Program-made: the position numbers and the translations under genes | Notes under the pieces: model-generated | The model's database searches: none | The model's input: the letters and a program-made list of their open reading frames with translations, nothing else | What the model was told of the DNA's origin: nothing | Shown: positions 1-7,778 of the stretch, piece by piece | Position numbering within the stretch: position 1 is the stretch's first letter | How the letters are laid out: each line of letters begins with the position of its first letter | Origin: BM003 sp963699835 | Lineage (GTDB): Bacteria > Pseudomonadota > Gammaproteobacteria > Steroidobacterales > BM003 | NCBI GenBank assembly: GCA_963699835.1 | Contig: CAVOVJ010000006.1 | Location: 124,001 to 188,000, forward strand | DNA length: 64,000 bases | Reading direction: 5' to 3'

Positions 1-2
1 CG

Positions 3-698
3 AGTTATGCACGGGCATTGAGGAGCGCGCCGAACGACGCCGAGATACTGCGACATGCTTCGCGGTTCGCGCTGTTGATCGGGCGCACTGACGATGCGAT
101 CGCCATGATCGAGCGATCGATGGCACTCGACCCCTTGTGCAGCTATTGCCTCTACGGTGCGTCCAAGATCTACATGTATGCGGATCATCTCGACAAGGCG
201 ATAACGCTCCGCGAGCGCTTCATTACCTTGTACGGCCAGGGGCTTTACCAGTACGGGCTCATGAAGCTCCTGCAAGGCAGGGCCGACGAGGCGATGAGTA
301 TTTACGAGGACATGGAAGCACGCATCGAGCGTGGCGGGGTGGAAGATGACGGCCGGGTTGATATTGGATATGCCCTGGCATTCCATGCGCAGGGCCGCGA
401 CGAGGAGTCCGAGGAACGGCTCGCGTCGTTTATCGAGAACTTCGGCGACGAGGCGCCCAGGGAGATCTCGAAGGTTTATGCCTTTCGTAACGAGAAAGAC
501 CTGGCCTTCGAGTGGTTCGCACGTGCCGAGGCGATGGGTGAGGACAGCGACTCGATGCTGATCGCCAGCCCGCTGTTCGGGAACCTGCACGGCGATCCGC
601 GCTGGGAGGCGATCCTCGAAGAGCGGGGCTATTCCGAAGGACAGCTCGCGGAGCTGGACTTCCCGGTTGACCTATTGGCCCAGTACCGCAGTCATTGA
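3..698 (+). CDS. TPR-repeat protein, C-terminal part (5' end outside window)
   Basis: The reading frame is open to the left edge, so this is the last ~231 residues of a longer protein; the TTG at 18 is not a convincing start. Helical repeats with the spacing of tetratricopeptide repeats are visible, for example IERSMALDPLCSYCLY and the repeats after it, and the C-terminus has the FGNLHGDPRWEAILEERGY pattern. That ending is typical of proteobacterial TolB-like/TPR signalling proteins (often called adenylate cyclase-like), where TPRs mediate protein contacts. The intact gene at 18720-20468 has the same ending. The stop overlaps the end of the convergent TonB receptor frame by 27 bp. The N-terminal domain cannot be judged. 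Confidence 0.75.
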   Translation, partial: SYARALRSAPNDAEILRHASRFALLIGRTDDAIAMIERSMALDPLCSYCLYGASKIYMYADHLDKAITLRERFITLYGQGLYQYGLMKLLQGRADEAMSIYEDMEARIERGGVEDDGRVDIGYALAFHAQGRDEESEERLASFIENFGDEAPREISKVYAFRNEKDLAFEWFARAEAMGEDSDSMLIASPLFGNLHGDPRWEAILEERGYSEGQLAELDFPVDLLAQYRSH

Positions 699-953
699 CA
701 GCATGTAGCTGCGGCCGAATACGTCAAAAGTGCTGGCATCCGTATTGATCTCGCGGACCGTATTCGCCATTTGCGGTGGGTCCGTATCGAGAGCGTTGTT
801 GACGTTCAGTCGTACGGTGAGCCAATCCCGGAAGGTATAGCCGAAGCCGAGATCGAGATAGCTCTTGCTGCCGATACTGGGCACGGCGAGGACCGGATCG
901 TCCGCCAACTGGTAGTCGACGCTCAGGGGCGCGGCATTGTCGGTGCCGCTGAT
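672..953 (-). pseudogene. Severed C-terminal barrel segment of the TonB receptor
   Basis: This stretch is in the same frame as the receptor upstream and directly follows its TGA. It encodes ISGTDNAAPL, then SYLDLGFGYTFRDWLTVRLN and NNALDTDPPQM, ending LSMTAVLGQ. These are the standard last barrel strands and terminal signature of TonB-dependent receptors. The TGA falls where the family usually has Trp in a WRW or WRY motif, so a single TGG to TGA change explains it. The ATG at 908 is not a credible independent start. Without this segment the barrel could not close. Confidence 0.8.
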
Positions 954-3566
954 TCAGCGCCAGGCCAGGTGCAGTCGCCAGTCGCCGGACGTGTAATTCG
1001 CGTAGGCCGTCACCCGGTTTTCGGCGAAGGTCTGACCCTCTTGAAACTCGCCGTTGTGACAGGGTTCGCCGAATCTACCCGCACATTCCAGCACGCTCGT
1101 CGCCGGGTTCTCCTGCTGGGTAAATTCCAGCGTGTGCGTCCAGAACAGGCTCAGATCGAGGTCGGCCCCGGACGCTGAAATCGATAGCGCACCGGGCAGT
1201 TCCGCGACGTAGTGAAGCTGCGTATCGACGCCGCGTGTCCTGAGCTGCCCGCGATTACTCGTCAGGTTGGTGATTCGGGACATGTTGCCGGTCGCATCTC
1301 GCTCGATGTTCTCGCAGAAGCGGTTGTCGGTATTGAGAGCATCGAAGCAGATGGATCGTGAGTCGATCGGGCCGATCGTATCCTCGACCTGCAGGTCGAA
1401 ATAATCGACCGCGAACGACCAGTTCGGCAGGGCGTTGAGTTCCAGGACAACACCAGCCGTCAGTGTTTCGCCGGTCTCGGGCTGCAGCGACGGATTGCCG
1501 CCCAGCACGGCTTCGCCGAAAACGAGTTCGGGCGCCTCGAAAACACCGATAGTATCGGGCGGAAGCCCCTGCAGGACGCACTTGTCCGCGTTGCCGCTGC
1601 CTACGGGATCTGCCGATGCAGAACAGGGATCGGGATTGTTCGGTGACACGATGAAGCCCAGTTCGGTGAACTGCTCCTCGAACTGTTCCGCGATGTTCGG
1701 TGCGCGCACGCTGCGCTGGCCCATCACCCGAAAGCGCAGCCCGATCGGCAACGCCCACTCGGCACCCAGCTTGTAGGTGTCATGCGCACCAGCCAGCTTG
1801 TAGTCGGAGTACCGGGCCCCGACCTCGATGCCAAGGTAATCGGCCCATGCTTTCTCCGCGACCAGTGGAAAGATGGCCTCGGCATAGAGCTCCCAGACCT
1901 CCTCGGTGCCCGAGATCGACGACTGGCCGCGAAAACCCAGCGTGTCGCCTGTGAACAGAACGTCGTCGGCCGTGAAATCACCCTCGTCTTTCCGCCACTC
2001 CATGCCAATGGCTACGTCGATAGTACCGGCCCACAGTTCGGCGAGCGGACCGGATGCATAAGCGCTTGCGAGCAACTGCTCGCGCGTCGTCTTGTTCTGC
2101 ACGTCGCTAACGCGTAGGTAGGCCGCTGCTTCCGATGAGATGTTGCCGGCACCAAACGGGTTGACCGGCACGCAGCCACCACTCGTATCGACGCACTGCC
2201 CGGTGACGGGGTCGACGAGTACGCCCTGAGCAAAACGCGAGCGCGAGACGTCGTTAATGTACGACTCGGTTTCGTCTGCGTCCGTCCACGTGAACCAGGC
2301 ATCGTATCGCCAGTCGCTGCCAAGGTCGCCGCGGACGCCGAGGACACTGCGCCAGTAATCACGGTCGTTGTTCTTGATCCGGGGCCCGACCTCGCTAATA
2401 CGACGTCCGTACGGAAACGTCGCGAGGTTGGGGCCGCTCGTGAAATTGTCGGCCAGCATCTGGCGTGAACTCGGCGCGAGGAACGGGTTGTCGATGTTGA
2501 CGGTGAGCGCGCCGCCGGCCGGCACCTCCGCGAGATTGAGCTCCGATTCGTTGTTGGCGTAGCCGAGTTCGACGTAGAAATCGAGCGCATCGGAAACCTG
2601 GTAATCCGCGAGTATCCCTGCCGACAGCCGCGTGAGCGGCGTCTGCAGGTAGTTGATCGGCGCGAAGTTGTAACGATCCTCGGGGTCCAGGAATTCACGG
2701 AACGTGCCGTCCGCTTCGAAGATCGGGAAGATAGGCCCGTTGCCCGCATCGACCGGCGCAAATATCACCAGTTCCGGCGCACGGAAACTGCCGCCCGGAA
2801 CCAGGCTGCCCTGCCAGTCGTCCTCGAGCGCTTCGCTCGAAAACTCGCGTTCCCCGGCGAACGTCGCGTCGCGTTCGAGCGCTCCGGCATAAAGGACGAC
2901 GTTGCCGCGACCGCTGGCGAAGTTGTGACCGAAGGCGACGTTGAGGTCCCGGACATCGGAATCGCCCTGCTCCGTGGTGCCGAAGCTGGCATCCAGGCTA
3001 AAGCCGTCGAAGTCATCCCGCAGCAGGAAGTTGACGACGCCCGCGATAGCGTCCGACCCGTAAACCGCGGTCGCGCCACCCGTGATGATCTCGACCCGGT
3101 CGACGAGCACCTGTGGGATGTTGTTGATGTCGACCGCGGTGCCGACGCCCGATGGCGCCAGCCGGCGCCCGTTGACCAGTACCAGCGTGCGGCCTGCACC
3201 CAGGCCACGTAAATTGACACGTGCGCTACCGTCCCCGCCGTTGTTCGTCGCGCGGCCATAGTCCGGCATGACCTGCGGCATCCAGTTGAGCGTCTCTTCG
3301 AGTGTCGGATTGCCCGAATACTCGATATTCATCGAATCGATCGTCGCGAGAGGGCTGACGGAGACGTAGTCCTTGCGCTGGATGCGCGAACCGGTCACCA
3401 CGATTTCCTCGATGGCCTCGCTATCAGCCGGGTCGGCGGATGCGGTTTGTGCCATGGCTGGCTGCGCGACGTTCACTGTGAAGCACAGCCCACACACGGC
3501 GACTGATGCCGCGGTTGTGGATAGCCAGCCGAGGAACCCGCAGTGATTGAGCGGATTCTGGACCAT
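954..3566 (-). CDS. TonB-dependent outer membrane receptor, interrupted by in-frame TGA
   Basis: Outer-membrane beta-barrel receptor for energised uptake of a large ligand; the substrate is not identifiable. A signal peptide ends near AQPAMAQ, followed by a TonB-box-like EEIVVTGSRI and a plug domain (GLGAGRTLVLVNGRRLAP, then VEIITGGATAVYGSDAIAG). The barrel ends at HLAWR, where TGA (954-956) stops translation; the same frame runs on for 93 residues with typical terminal strands. The chosen ATG at 3566 begins a plausible signal sequence (870 aa). A longer frame to 3674 exists, but that extension lies in the IS91-like repeat that starts at 3571. Only four native bases remain upstream of the ATG, so the original promoter and ribosome-binding site are probably gone. 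Likely a dying gene, unless the TGA is a sequence error. Confidence 0.8.
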   Translation of the reverse strand: MVQNPLNHCGFLGWLSTTAASVAVCGLCFTVNVAQPAMAQTASADPADSEAIEEIVVTGSRIQRKDYVSVSPLATIDSMNIEYSGNPTLEETLNWMPQVMPDYGRATNNGGDGSARVNLRGLGAGRTLVLVNGRRLAPSGVGTAVDINNIPQVLVDRVEIITGGATAVYGSDAIAGVVNFLLRDDFDGFSLDASFGTTEQGDSDVRDLNVAFGHNFASGRGNVVLYAGALERDATFAGEREFSSEALEDDWQGSLVPGGSFRAPELVIFAPVDAGNGPIFPIFEADGTFREFLDPEDRYNFAPINYLQTPLTRLSAGILADYQVSDALDFYVELGYANNESELNLAEVPAGGALTVNIDNPFLAPSSRQMLADNFTSGPNLATFPYGRRISEVGPRIKNNDRDYWRSVLGVRGDLGSDWRYDAWFTWTDADETESYINDVSRSRFAQGVLVDPVTGQCVDTSGGCVPVNPFGAGNISSEAAAYLRVSDVQNKTTREQLLASAYASGPLAELWAGTIDVAIGMEWRKDEGDFTADDVLFTGDTLGFRGQSSISGTEEVWELYAEAIFPLVAEKAWADYLGIEVGARYSDYKLAGAHDTYKLGAEWALPIGLRFRVMGQRSVRAPNIAEQFEEQFTELGFIVSPNNPDPCSASADPVGSGNADKCVLQGLPPDTIGVFEAPELVFGEAVLGGNPSLQPETGETLTAGVVLELNALPNWSFAVDYFDLQVEDTIGPIDSRSICFDALNTDNRFCENIERDATGNMSRITNLTSNRGQLRTRGVDTQLHYVAELPGALSISASGADLDLSLFWTHTLEFTQQENPATSVLECAGRFGEPCHNGEFQEGQTFAENRVTAYANYTSGDWRLHLAWR

Positions 3567-3570
3567 CTCG

Positions 3571-3886
3571 GCCACACTGCGGAGCCGGTCGATCCGGCGC
3601 ATCCGAGCCGAGCGCCGCCGCAGGGCGATCGCCTGGTCTGACCGCTTCGTCCTGTTCTTAACCACCCGGGCCACCTTGCAGGGATGGGCGGGTGTTGACT
3701 CGTGCCGTGATGCGCCGGCCTTTCCGGGTGAAAGGGCGAGGATTCACGCGCCTGACCGACGAGGGGTCGGGCCGGCTCCCCCCGATGGCGGCCTCGATCT
3801 GCCGTCGTCGGCCCGCATTTAGCCGGTTTCAGCTCGCGCCGACGGTTTCGCTCCTGACATAATGGCCCCTTAGACGCACTATCCGC
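3571..3886 (+). repeat. IS91-like transposase 3'-end repeat, copy A
   Basis: This 316-bp block is a direct repeat of 5558-5883, with roughly 90% or better identity by eye. Both copies begin at GCCACACTGCGGAGCC and end at CGCACTATCCGC, after which the sequences diverge. Copy A lacks a ~10-bp tandem duplication (CCGGTTTCAG) present in copy B. Copy B continues into recognisable IS91-type transposase sequence, so copy A is the orphan 3' end of such an element. Its left edge abuts the TonB receptor ATG; its right edge lies 28 bp before the 3915 gene. Confidence 0.8.
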
Positions 3887-3914
3887 CCTGGGAACTCCAA
3901 AGAGGACTTGCGAA

Positions 3915-4970
3915 ATGACCGCCCCTGCCGAACTTACCTTGAGCTTATTCCGTCACGTCGACGACAGAAGCCGTCTACTTACGAAATCGCCGCACTATGG
4001 AAAACTCTTTGAAATATATGAGTCGATGCTGGATGTGGATTTCGTCAGGCAAGGCATCACGATGCTTGAAGAGCGAATGTGGGCCGAGCTGAGGAGCCGA
4101 AGCCCAGAATTAAGCCGAAGCACAGAATTAGCGAGAAAGTTCGCCTCGGCCATCGAGAAATCCGGGGCACCGAAACTCATGAATTCCGGGCCACCGAAAA
4201 TCCCTAAAAACGCGGTCCTGGAGGCCGGCCTGAAGGCCGGTTTCAAGGACTACTACGCCATGGGGAAGGCTAAGAATTTCGATGTAAACCGCAAGCGCGC
4301 GAATATCAACAAGGGCCTCCTGACGACAATCCTCGAAAGAGTCGAAAAGGCTCATGGATTCGCTCCGGTGTCCTACGCCTGGGGCACATCCGGCGAGGCC
4401 TTTCTGGCAAATCTGAAGGCCCGGCGACCCTTCAAGGACTATGGCGCAGCCCCGAACCACGGCGACAATACCCACCGTGTCCAGTGGTTCATAATCTGCA
4501 CGTTGGTCTGCGCGGGTATTGCAGACGCCGCAAAATTCTATGAGGAAACCGCCTATTGGACGACCACGGTGCGTTTCCAAAAGAATTCAGGCGGCTTTTT
4601 TCTGGACGGAAATCATACCGTCTACCTCTGGGATTTCCTTTGCGACAGCGCCTCGAATACCACCGGCTGGAATGCTTCCGACGCAAAGGGCCTCAGTCCC
4701 ATCTACATAATGAAGCAGCTCCAGGAAGACGCCTATCCGTTGCTTTCGAACTTCGTCAAGTATCGCAAACACAAGGACGAGACTTCGGGGGCGGGCCAAG
4801 GGATCGCCGGCTATGCCGACTCCGGCGTCGCGGTTAAAACGCTCCACCGCGCCGCGCTTCGATTCCACAATAAGCCGTTCGCGCAGCTGACCCCAGTCGA
4901 GAAAAGCACGCTTGCCGAGTCCCTCGGGAGTGCCGGCTTTACCGACGAACACGGTGCCGGCGTGCAATGA
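3915..4970 (+). CDS. Putative LirA/MavJ-like effector protein
   Basis: A 351-aa soluble protein with no signal peptide or membrane segment. The N-terminus has LTKSPHYGKLFEIYESML; the middle has FKDYGAAPNHGDNTHRVQW, then VYLWDFLCDS and YPLLSNFVKYRKH. From memory, a HG(D/E)xTHRxQW block followed by LW(D/N)xxCD is the pattern of the LirA/MavJ family of Legionella Dot/Icm effectors, whose activity I do not know. No secretion system is visible here. ATG at 3915 follows AGAGGA with suitable spacing. The gene is visibly less GC-rich than its neighbours and sits between two IS91-like 3' ends, which suggests horizontal acquisition. It could equally be a toxin or a protein of unknown role; the family call is tentative. 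Confidence 0.45.
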   Translation: MTAPAELTLSLFRHVDDRSRLLTKSPHYGKLFEIYESMLDVDFVRQGITMLEERMWAELRSRSPELSRSTELARKFASAIEKSGAPKLMNSGPPKIPKNAVLEAGLKAGFKDYYAMGKAKNFDVNRKRANINKGLLTTILERVEKAHGFAPVSYAWGTSGEAFLANLKARRPFKDYGAAPNHGDNTHRVQWFIICTLVCAGIADAAKFYEETAYWTTTVRFQKNSGGFFLDGNHTVYLWDFLCDSASNTTGWNASDAKGLSPIYIMKQLQEDAYPLLSNFVKYRKHKDETSGAGQGIAGYADSGVAVKTLHRAALRFHNKPFAQLTPVEKSTLAESLGSAGFTDEHGAGVQ

Positions 4971-5341
4971 GCAGCCGCCCGCACGGGAGGTACCGTTCGG
5001 CTCACCCTCCAGTCCCTGCAGCCTGGGCGGGACCGTCCCAGCGCACAGTCGACTCTGGCCGCAGGCGTGGCGACGCGATAGGTCTTCGGAGCTGCAGATG
5101 CTCGGGACATCGTGACTGCCATCGGCTGTAACTGACTTACCCGCTCGGTAGGCATGAAGCCCCGGCCCCGCGCCGGGGTTGCCGTTACTGGGTAGACTCG
5201 GCAGAAATGCACAGCGACAATCCCCGGGCTGCGGCGACATCTTGGCGGCATGGATGTCGACGATCTGCTGGCTGCCTTAGCCTAGAGCCTGATCCGCGAC
5301 TGGCGACGACGACGCGACGTTGACCCGGCGATCCGACTGGC
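4971..5341. other. Non-coding stretch after the effector-like gene
   Basis: About 370 bp without a credible gene. A hairpin at 5160-5178 (CCCCGGC, loop CCCGC, GCCGGGG) followed by TT could act as a weak terminator. The rest may be remnant IS91-type sequence leading into the transposase fragment, but nothing recognisable is preserved. Confidence 0.4.
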
Positions 5342-5854
5342 ATGAGTGCGGTTATACGTCGGTGCCATCCGGCAGCTGCGTTGCCGAGCGCGGGGCGTGG
5401 ATGGCTCGAATTGAGCCGGGCGCAGACCGGGGCGGTGACGCTGATCCAGCGCTGGGGCGGTGCGCTCAACCTCAACATTCACTTTCATATGCTGGTGCTG
5501 GACGGGGTCTACACCGCAGGTGCCGACCGGCGTGTTCGGTTCGTGCCGGTGGCGGCCGCCACACTGCGGAGCCGGTCGATCCGGCGCATCCGAGCCGAGC
5601 GCCCCCGCAGGGCGATCGCCTGGTCTGACCGCTTCGTCCTGTTTGTCACCACCCGGGCCACTGTTCAGGGACGGGCGGGTCTTGGCTTGCGCCGTGATGC
5701 GCCGGCCTTTCCGGGTGAAAGGGCAAGATTCACGCGCCTGACCGACGAGGGGTCGGGCCGGCTCGCCCCGATGGCGGCCTCGATCTGCCGTCGTCGGCCC
5801 GCATTTAGCCGGTTTCAGCCCGGTTTCAGCTCGCGCCGACGGTTTCGCTCCTGA
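5342..5854 (+). pseudogene. IS91-family transposase remnant
   Basis: The frame contains GAVTLIQRWGGALNLNIHFH followed by MLVLDGVYTAGADRRVRF, an excellent match to the conserved core of IS91/IS801-type rolling-circle transposases (Transposase_32). After VAAATL the similarity collapses. Short later pieces, RLTDEG and RLAPM...FSRFQPGFSSRRRFRS, still resemble the usual C-terminus. The N-terminal zinc-binding part and the middle are absent or scrambled, so the element cannot make active transposase. The 3' part is the repeat shared with 3571-3886. Confidence 0.75.
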
Positions 5855-5883
5855 CATAATGGCCCCTTATACGCACTATCCGC
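5558..5883 (+). repeat. IS91-like transposase 3'-end repeat, copy B
   Basis: Direct repeat of 3571-3886 (326 bp), including the degenerate transposase C-terminus and the shared end GGCCCCTTATACGCACTATC plus CGC. In IS91 and ISCR elements the replication origin (oriIS) lies just beyond the 3' end of the transposase gene. The common outer edge of both copies is where that origin would be. The effector-like gene lies on the 5' side of this remnant, where one-ended transposition would carry cargo. Confidence 0.8.
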
Positions 5884-6048
5884 GACTTTCGAGCTCAACT
5901 AAGAAGGCTAGTTGGATTGAACAGACCACCGTATCGAGGAAGTACATTCACAGACCAATGGCATGCCGTTCTGTCCACTGCGTTCCCGGAATTCACGCCA
6001 TCCCGTTCTGGCGCAGAGCTTGGTCGTTGTAATTCGTGAGAATGCACA

Positions 6049-6399
6049 GTGATCAATCGTGCGGCAGTAATACTTCGATACAAGGAACCGGCTGTCGTAT
6101 GGATCAACGAGGCGGATCCATGCGACCGAGATGGAGCGATCACTTTGACGGCTGCGAACGAAGAACGAACCGTTTACCTGATAGGCGATGAGGCTGCAGA
6201 CACCGGCGCCACGCTCGAGCGGTGGATTCAGCAAAATTACCGGCAGCTATTCGAATCCGAACTCGAGGGATGGTACACCGATCCAACGCTGTGGCCGAAG
6301 GATCGAAGCCTCGACCGATTCAGGGAATGGTTTGACGTCGAATGCCACACGGTACTCGTGGATACGGTCGGCGGTGTGATCTACGATGACGAGGCATAG
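6049..6399 (+). CDS. Conserved hypothetical protein
   Basis: A 116-aa acidic protein starting with GTG. It contains VILRYKEPAVVWINEADP, EERTVYLI, ERWIQQNYRQLFESELEGW and FREWFDVECHTVLVDTVGG. I recognise this as a small conserved protein seen in many gammaproteobacteria, without a known function. No signal peptide or membrane helix is present. It stands alone in the accessory region, 165 bp after IS91-like repeat B and 156 bp before a toxin-antitoxin module. Confidence 0.7.
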   Translation: MINRAAVILRYKEPAVVWINEADPCDRDGAITLTAANEERTVYLIGDEAADTGATLERWIQQNYRQLFESELEGWYTDPTLWPKDRSLDRFREWFDVECHTVLVDTVGGVIYDDEA

Positions 6400-6495
6400 C
6401 CAGTCGCTGCAGCGGCCACTGGACCCGATAAAAACAAGGAGAACGCTTGCCACAGTAGCCGCCGACCCGGAAGTCAGCCAACACGTCCCAGGCCG

Positions 6496-6544
6496 TTGCA
6501 GATAGCGTATCACCGGAGTACAATGCATCGCATATGCGATACAT
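6496..6544 (+). promoter_or_regulatory. Sigma-70 promoter and palindromic operator of the ParE-type TA module
   Basis: TTGCAG (6496-6501), a 17-bp spacer and TACAAT (6519-6524) form a good promoter. A near-perfect 22-bp palindrome (ATGCATCGCATATGCGATAC plus AT, 6523-6544) covers the predicted transcription start and ends 11 bp before the antitoxin ATG. This is the expected layout for autorepression by the antitoxin or toxin-antitoxin complex. Confidence 0.65.
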
Positions 6545-6555
6545 TTGAGGGCGCC

Positions 6556-6822
6556 ATGAAATCGGCTACCATTCCGCCGCTGCGGGTCACGCCAGACCTT
6601 CGAAACGAAGCAGAAAGCGTGTTGAAAGAAGGCGAATCGCTCAGCAGCTTTGTCGAGGACTCTCTTCGCCGGCAGATTGAACACCGCAAGCTCCAGAGCG
6701 AGTTCATCGCACGTGGACTGGCAGCTCGGGAATCCGCGAAGTCCTCGGGTGAATACGCATCGAAGGAGGAAGTCATGGATTCGTTGCGCGGCATCCTCGA
6801 CGCCTCGAATCGCAACGGGTGA
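6556..6822 (+). CDS. Antitoxin of a ParE-type toxin-antitoxin module (YlcI/YnfO-like)
   Basis: An 88-aa protein starting at ATG 6556, preceded by GAGGG. Longer versions starting upstream would run through the promoter and operator. The sequence IPPLRVTPDLRNEAESVL, GESLSSFVEDSLRRQIEHR and FIARGLAARESAKSSGEY matches small ribbon-helix-helix-like antitoxins of the YlcI/YnfO type paired with RelE/ParE toxins. It would neutralise the toxin encoded immediately downstream and probably repress its own promoter through the palindrome at 6523-6544. The stop overlaps the toxin start (GTGA). Confidence 0.75.
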   Translation: MKSATIPPLRVTPDLRNEAESVLKEGESLSSFVEDSLRRQIEHRKLQSEFIARGLAARESAKSSGEYASKEEVMDSLRGILDASNRNG

Positions 6823-7118
6823 GCTTCCGCCTCCGCTTCACCCTGGAAGCGAAATCCGATCTTGAAAGGTTGTATGGTTTCCTGGCCGAACAGGACCTCG
6901 AGGCCGCAGAGCGGGCGCTGGACGTTATCGATCGTGCGTGGACCATTCTTGAGGAGTTTCCTTTTTCCTGTCGCAAGGCCGAGGATTCCAATCCGTTTGT
7001 CCGCGAAATCGTCATTCCGTTTGGCTCGGCAGGTTACGTGGCACTGTTCGAAATCGAGAACCAACAGACGGTTACCGTTCTGGCCGTCCGCCATCAGCGA
7101 GAAGACGACTATCGCTAG
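6819..7118 (+). CDS. parE: ParE/RelE-family toxin
   Basis: A 99-aa protein starting with GTG 6819, overlapping the antitoxin stop by four bases, which indicates translational coupling. It has the RelE/ParE fold signature: FTLEAKSDLERLYGFLAEQD, EFPFSCRKAED, VREIVIPFGSAGYVALFEIE and VLAVRHQREDDY. ParE toxins poison DNA gyrase and RelE toxins cleave mRNA on the ribosome. The AxxDLxRLYxFL opening and the VRHQREDDY end favour the ParE-like branch, but the target cannot be fixed from sequence. Length and motifs are intact. Confidence 0.8.
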   Translation: MSFRLRFTLEAKSDLERLYGFLAEQDLEAAERALDVIDRAWTILEEFPFSCRKAEDSNPFVREIVIPFGSAGYVALFEIENQQTVTVLAVRHQREDDYR

Positions 7119-7291
7119 TGCGGAAAGTCAGAGTTGTGGATGCAAGTTCCGTATCGCCTGTATCAAAGACCGTTGCGCGGATGCCAGCGTAGCGAAAACG
7201 TAGCGTCGAGCCGGCAATTCGCGGTTCCTGGCGGCGTCTGGCGGCAGAAAGGATGAGGGCGGGCCATCTAACTTACTGATTTAAAAGATAC

Positions 7292-7334
7292 TGGTTCGTG
7301 GCTTATACGCCTACGAACCAGAAGGTCGGGAGTT
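7292..7334 (+). other. tRNA-Arg-like 3' half with perfect 9-bp hairpin
   Basis: CTGGTTCGT pairs perfectly with ACGAACCAG around a GGCTTATACGC-type loop, and GAAGGTCGGGAGTTCGAA follows. CTACGAACC plus GGTCGGGAGTTCGAA looks like the anticodon loop, variable loop and T-arm of tRNA-Arg(ACG). No D-arm or acceptor 5' strand exists upstream, so it is not a functional tRNA. It may be an attachment-site remnant of a lost integrative element. Confidence 0.45.
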
Positions 7335-7435
7335 CGAACCGAGGCGAGCGAAGCGAGCCGACAGACTGCGGAGCAACGCGACGCAGCCCGCAGGGCGAGC
7401 CGCCGCGGGCGGCGAGTCAATCTCTCCGGGGCCGC
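7327..7435 (+). repeat. Hairpin-rich repeat unit 1 splitting a T-arm-like sequence
   Basis: CGGGAGTTCGAA at the left and AATCTCTCCGGGG at the right would form a tRNA-like T-arm if joined. Between them lie ~90 bp of short palindromes: GGCGAGCGAAGCGAGCC, CTGCGGAGCAACGCGACGCAG, GCCCGCAGGGC and CGCCGCGGGCGGCG. Unit 2 at 7560-7674 has the same layout. No gene is supported here. Confidence 0.55.
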
Positions 7436-7494
7436 TCTCGGCCATCCCTGGCCTTCGCTGCACTCGTGCGTGGTGCACATCGCGCGCCAAATGT

Positions 7495-7526
7495 GAAAGG
7501 GTCCCTCGTCGGAGGGGCGCTTTTGC
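7495..7526 (+). terminator. Terminator-like hairpin between the two repeat units
   Basis: AAAGGGTCCCTC GTCG GAGGGGCGCTTTT forms an imperfect 12-bp stem (about nine pairs) ending in a short T run. It sits between the two hairpin-rich units and may belong to the repeated module. Neither flanking TA module needs it, since ParE ends at 7118 and the HigBA pair is on the other strand. Confidence 0.4.
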
Positions 7527-7559
7527 ATTTTGGGGGCCTGCGAGTTTGGCGAGGGCTCC

Positions 7560-7674
7560 TCGAGTTCGAGCCGAGGCCGACGAAGTCGGCCGACCGAACG
7601 CGCAGCGAACGGTAGTGAGCGGGCGGCCCGCTTGACGGGCGAGAAGCGTAGCGACGAGTAATCTCTGCGGGCGC
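7560..7674 (+). repeat. Hairpin-rich repeat unit 2 splitting a T-arm-like sequence
   Basis: The layout matches unit 1: CTCGAGTTCGAG on the left, GAGTAATCTCTGCGGGCGC on the right, and between them GGCCGACGAAGTCGGCC (a perfect 7-bp stem with a GAA loop), CGAACGCGCAGCGAACG, GCCCGCTTGACGGGC and AAGCGTAGCG. The GNA triloops recall the very stable DNA mini-hairpin GCGAAGC. Similar low-complexity blocks near tRNA genes are a known source of spurious ORFs. Confidence 0.55.
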
Positions 7675-7778
7675 GCGATCAAAGCATGAAGGGTCATTTA
7701 CTTACGAGTGACTGGCCGATGTTTGCAGATTCCTGTCCCATTTAGCGTAGTCGCGTTGCGGACACATGGTTTACACAT

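Noticed and set aside
954..956. TGA in the TonB receptor as selenocysteine or recoded stop
   Set aside because: The position is a Trp in this family, there is no sign of a SECIS element, and other genes in the window use TGA as a normal stop.
3571..5883. Intact composite transposon
   Set aside because: No complete transposase is present, the flanking copies are short 3' ends in direct orientation, and no target-site duplication is visible.
7292..7345. Functional tRNA-Arg gene
   Set aside because: The acceptor 5' strand and D-arm are missing and the T-arm is interrupted by the hairpin block.
7298..7615. Protein-coding gene across the hairpin block
   Set aside because: Open only because the repeats lack stops; no ribosome-binding site, and both strands give equally long low-complexity frames.
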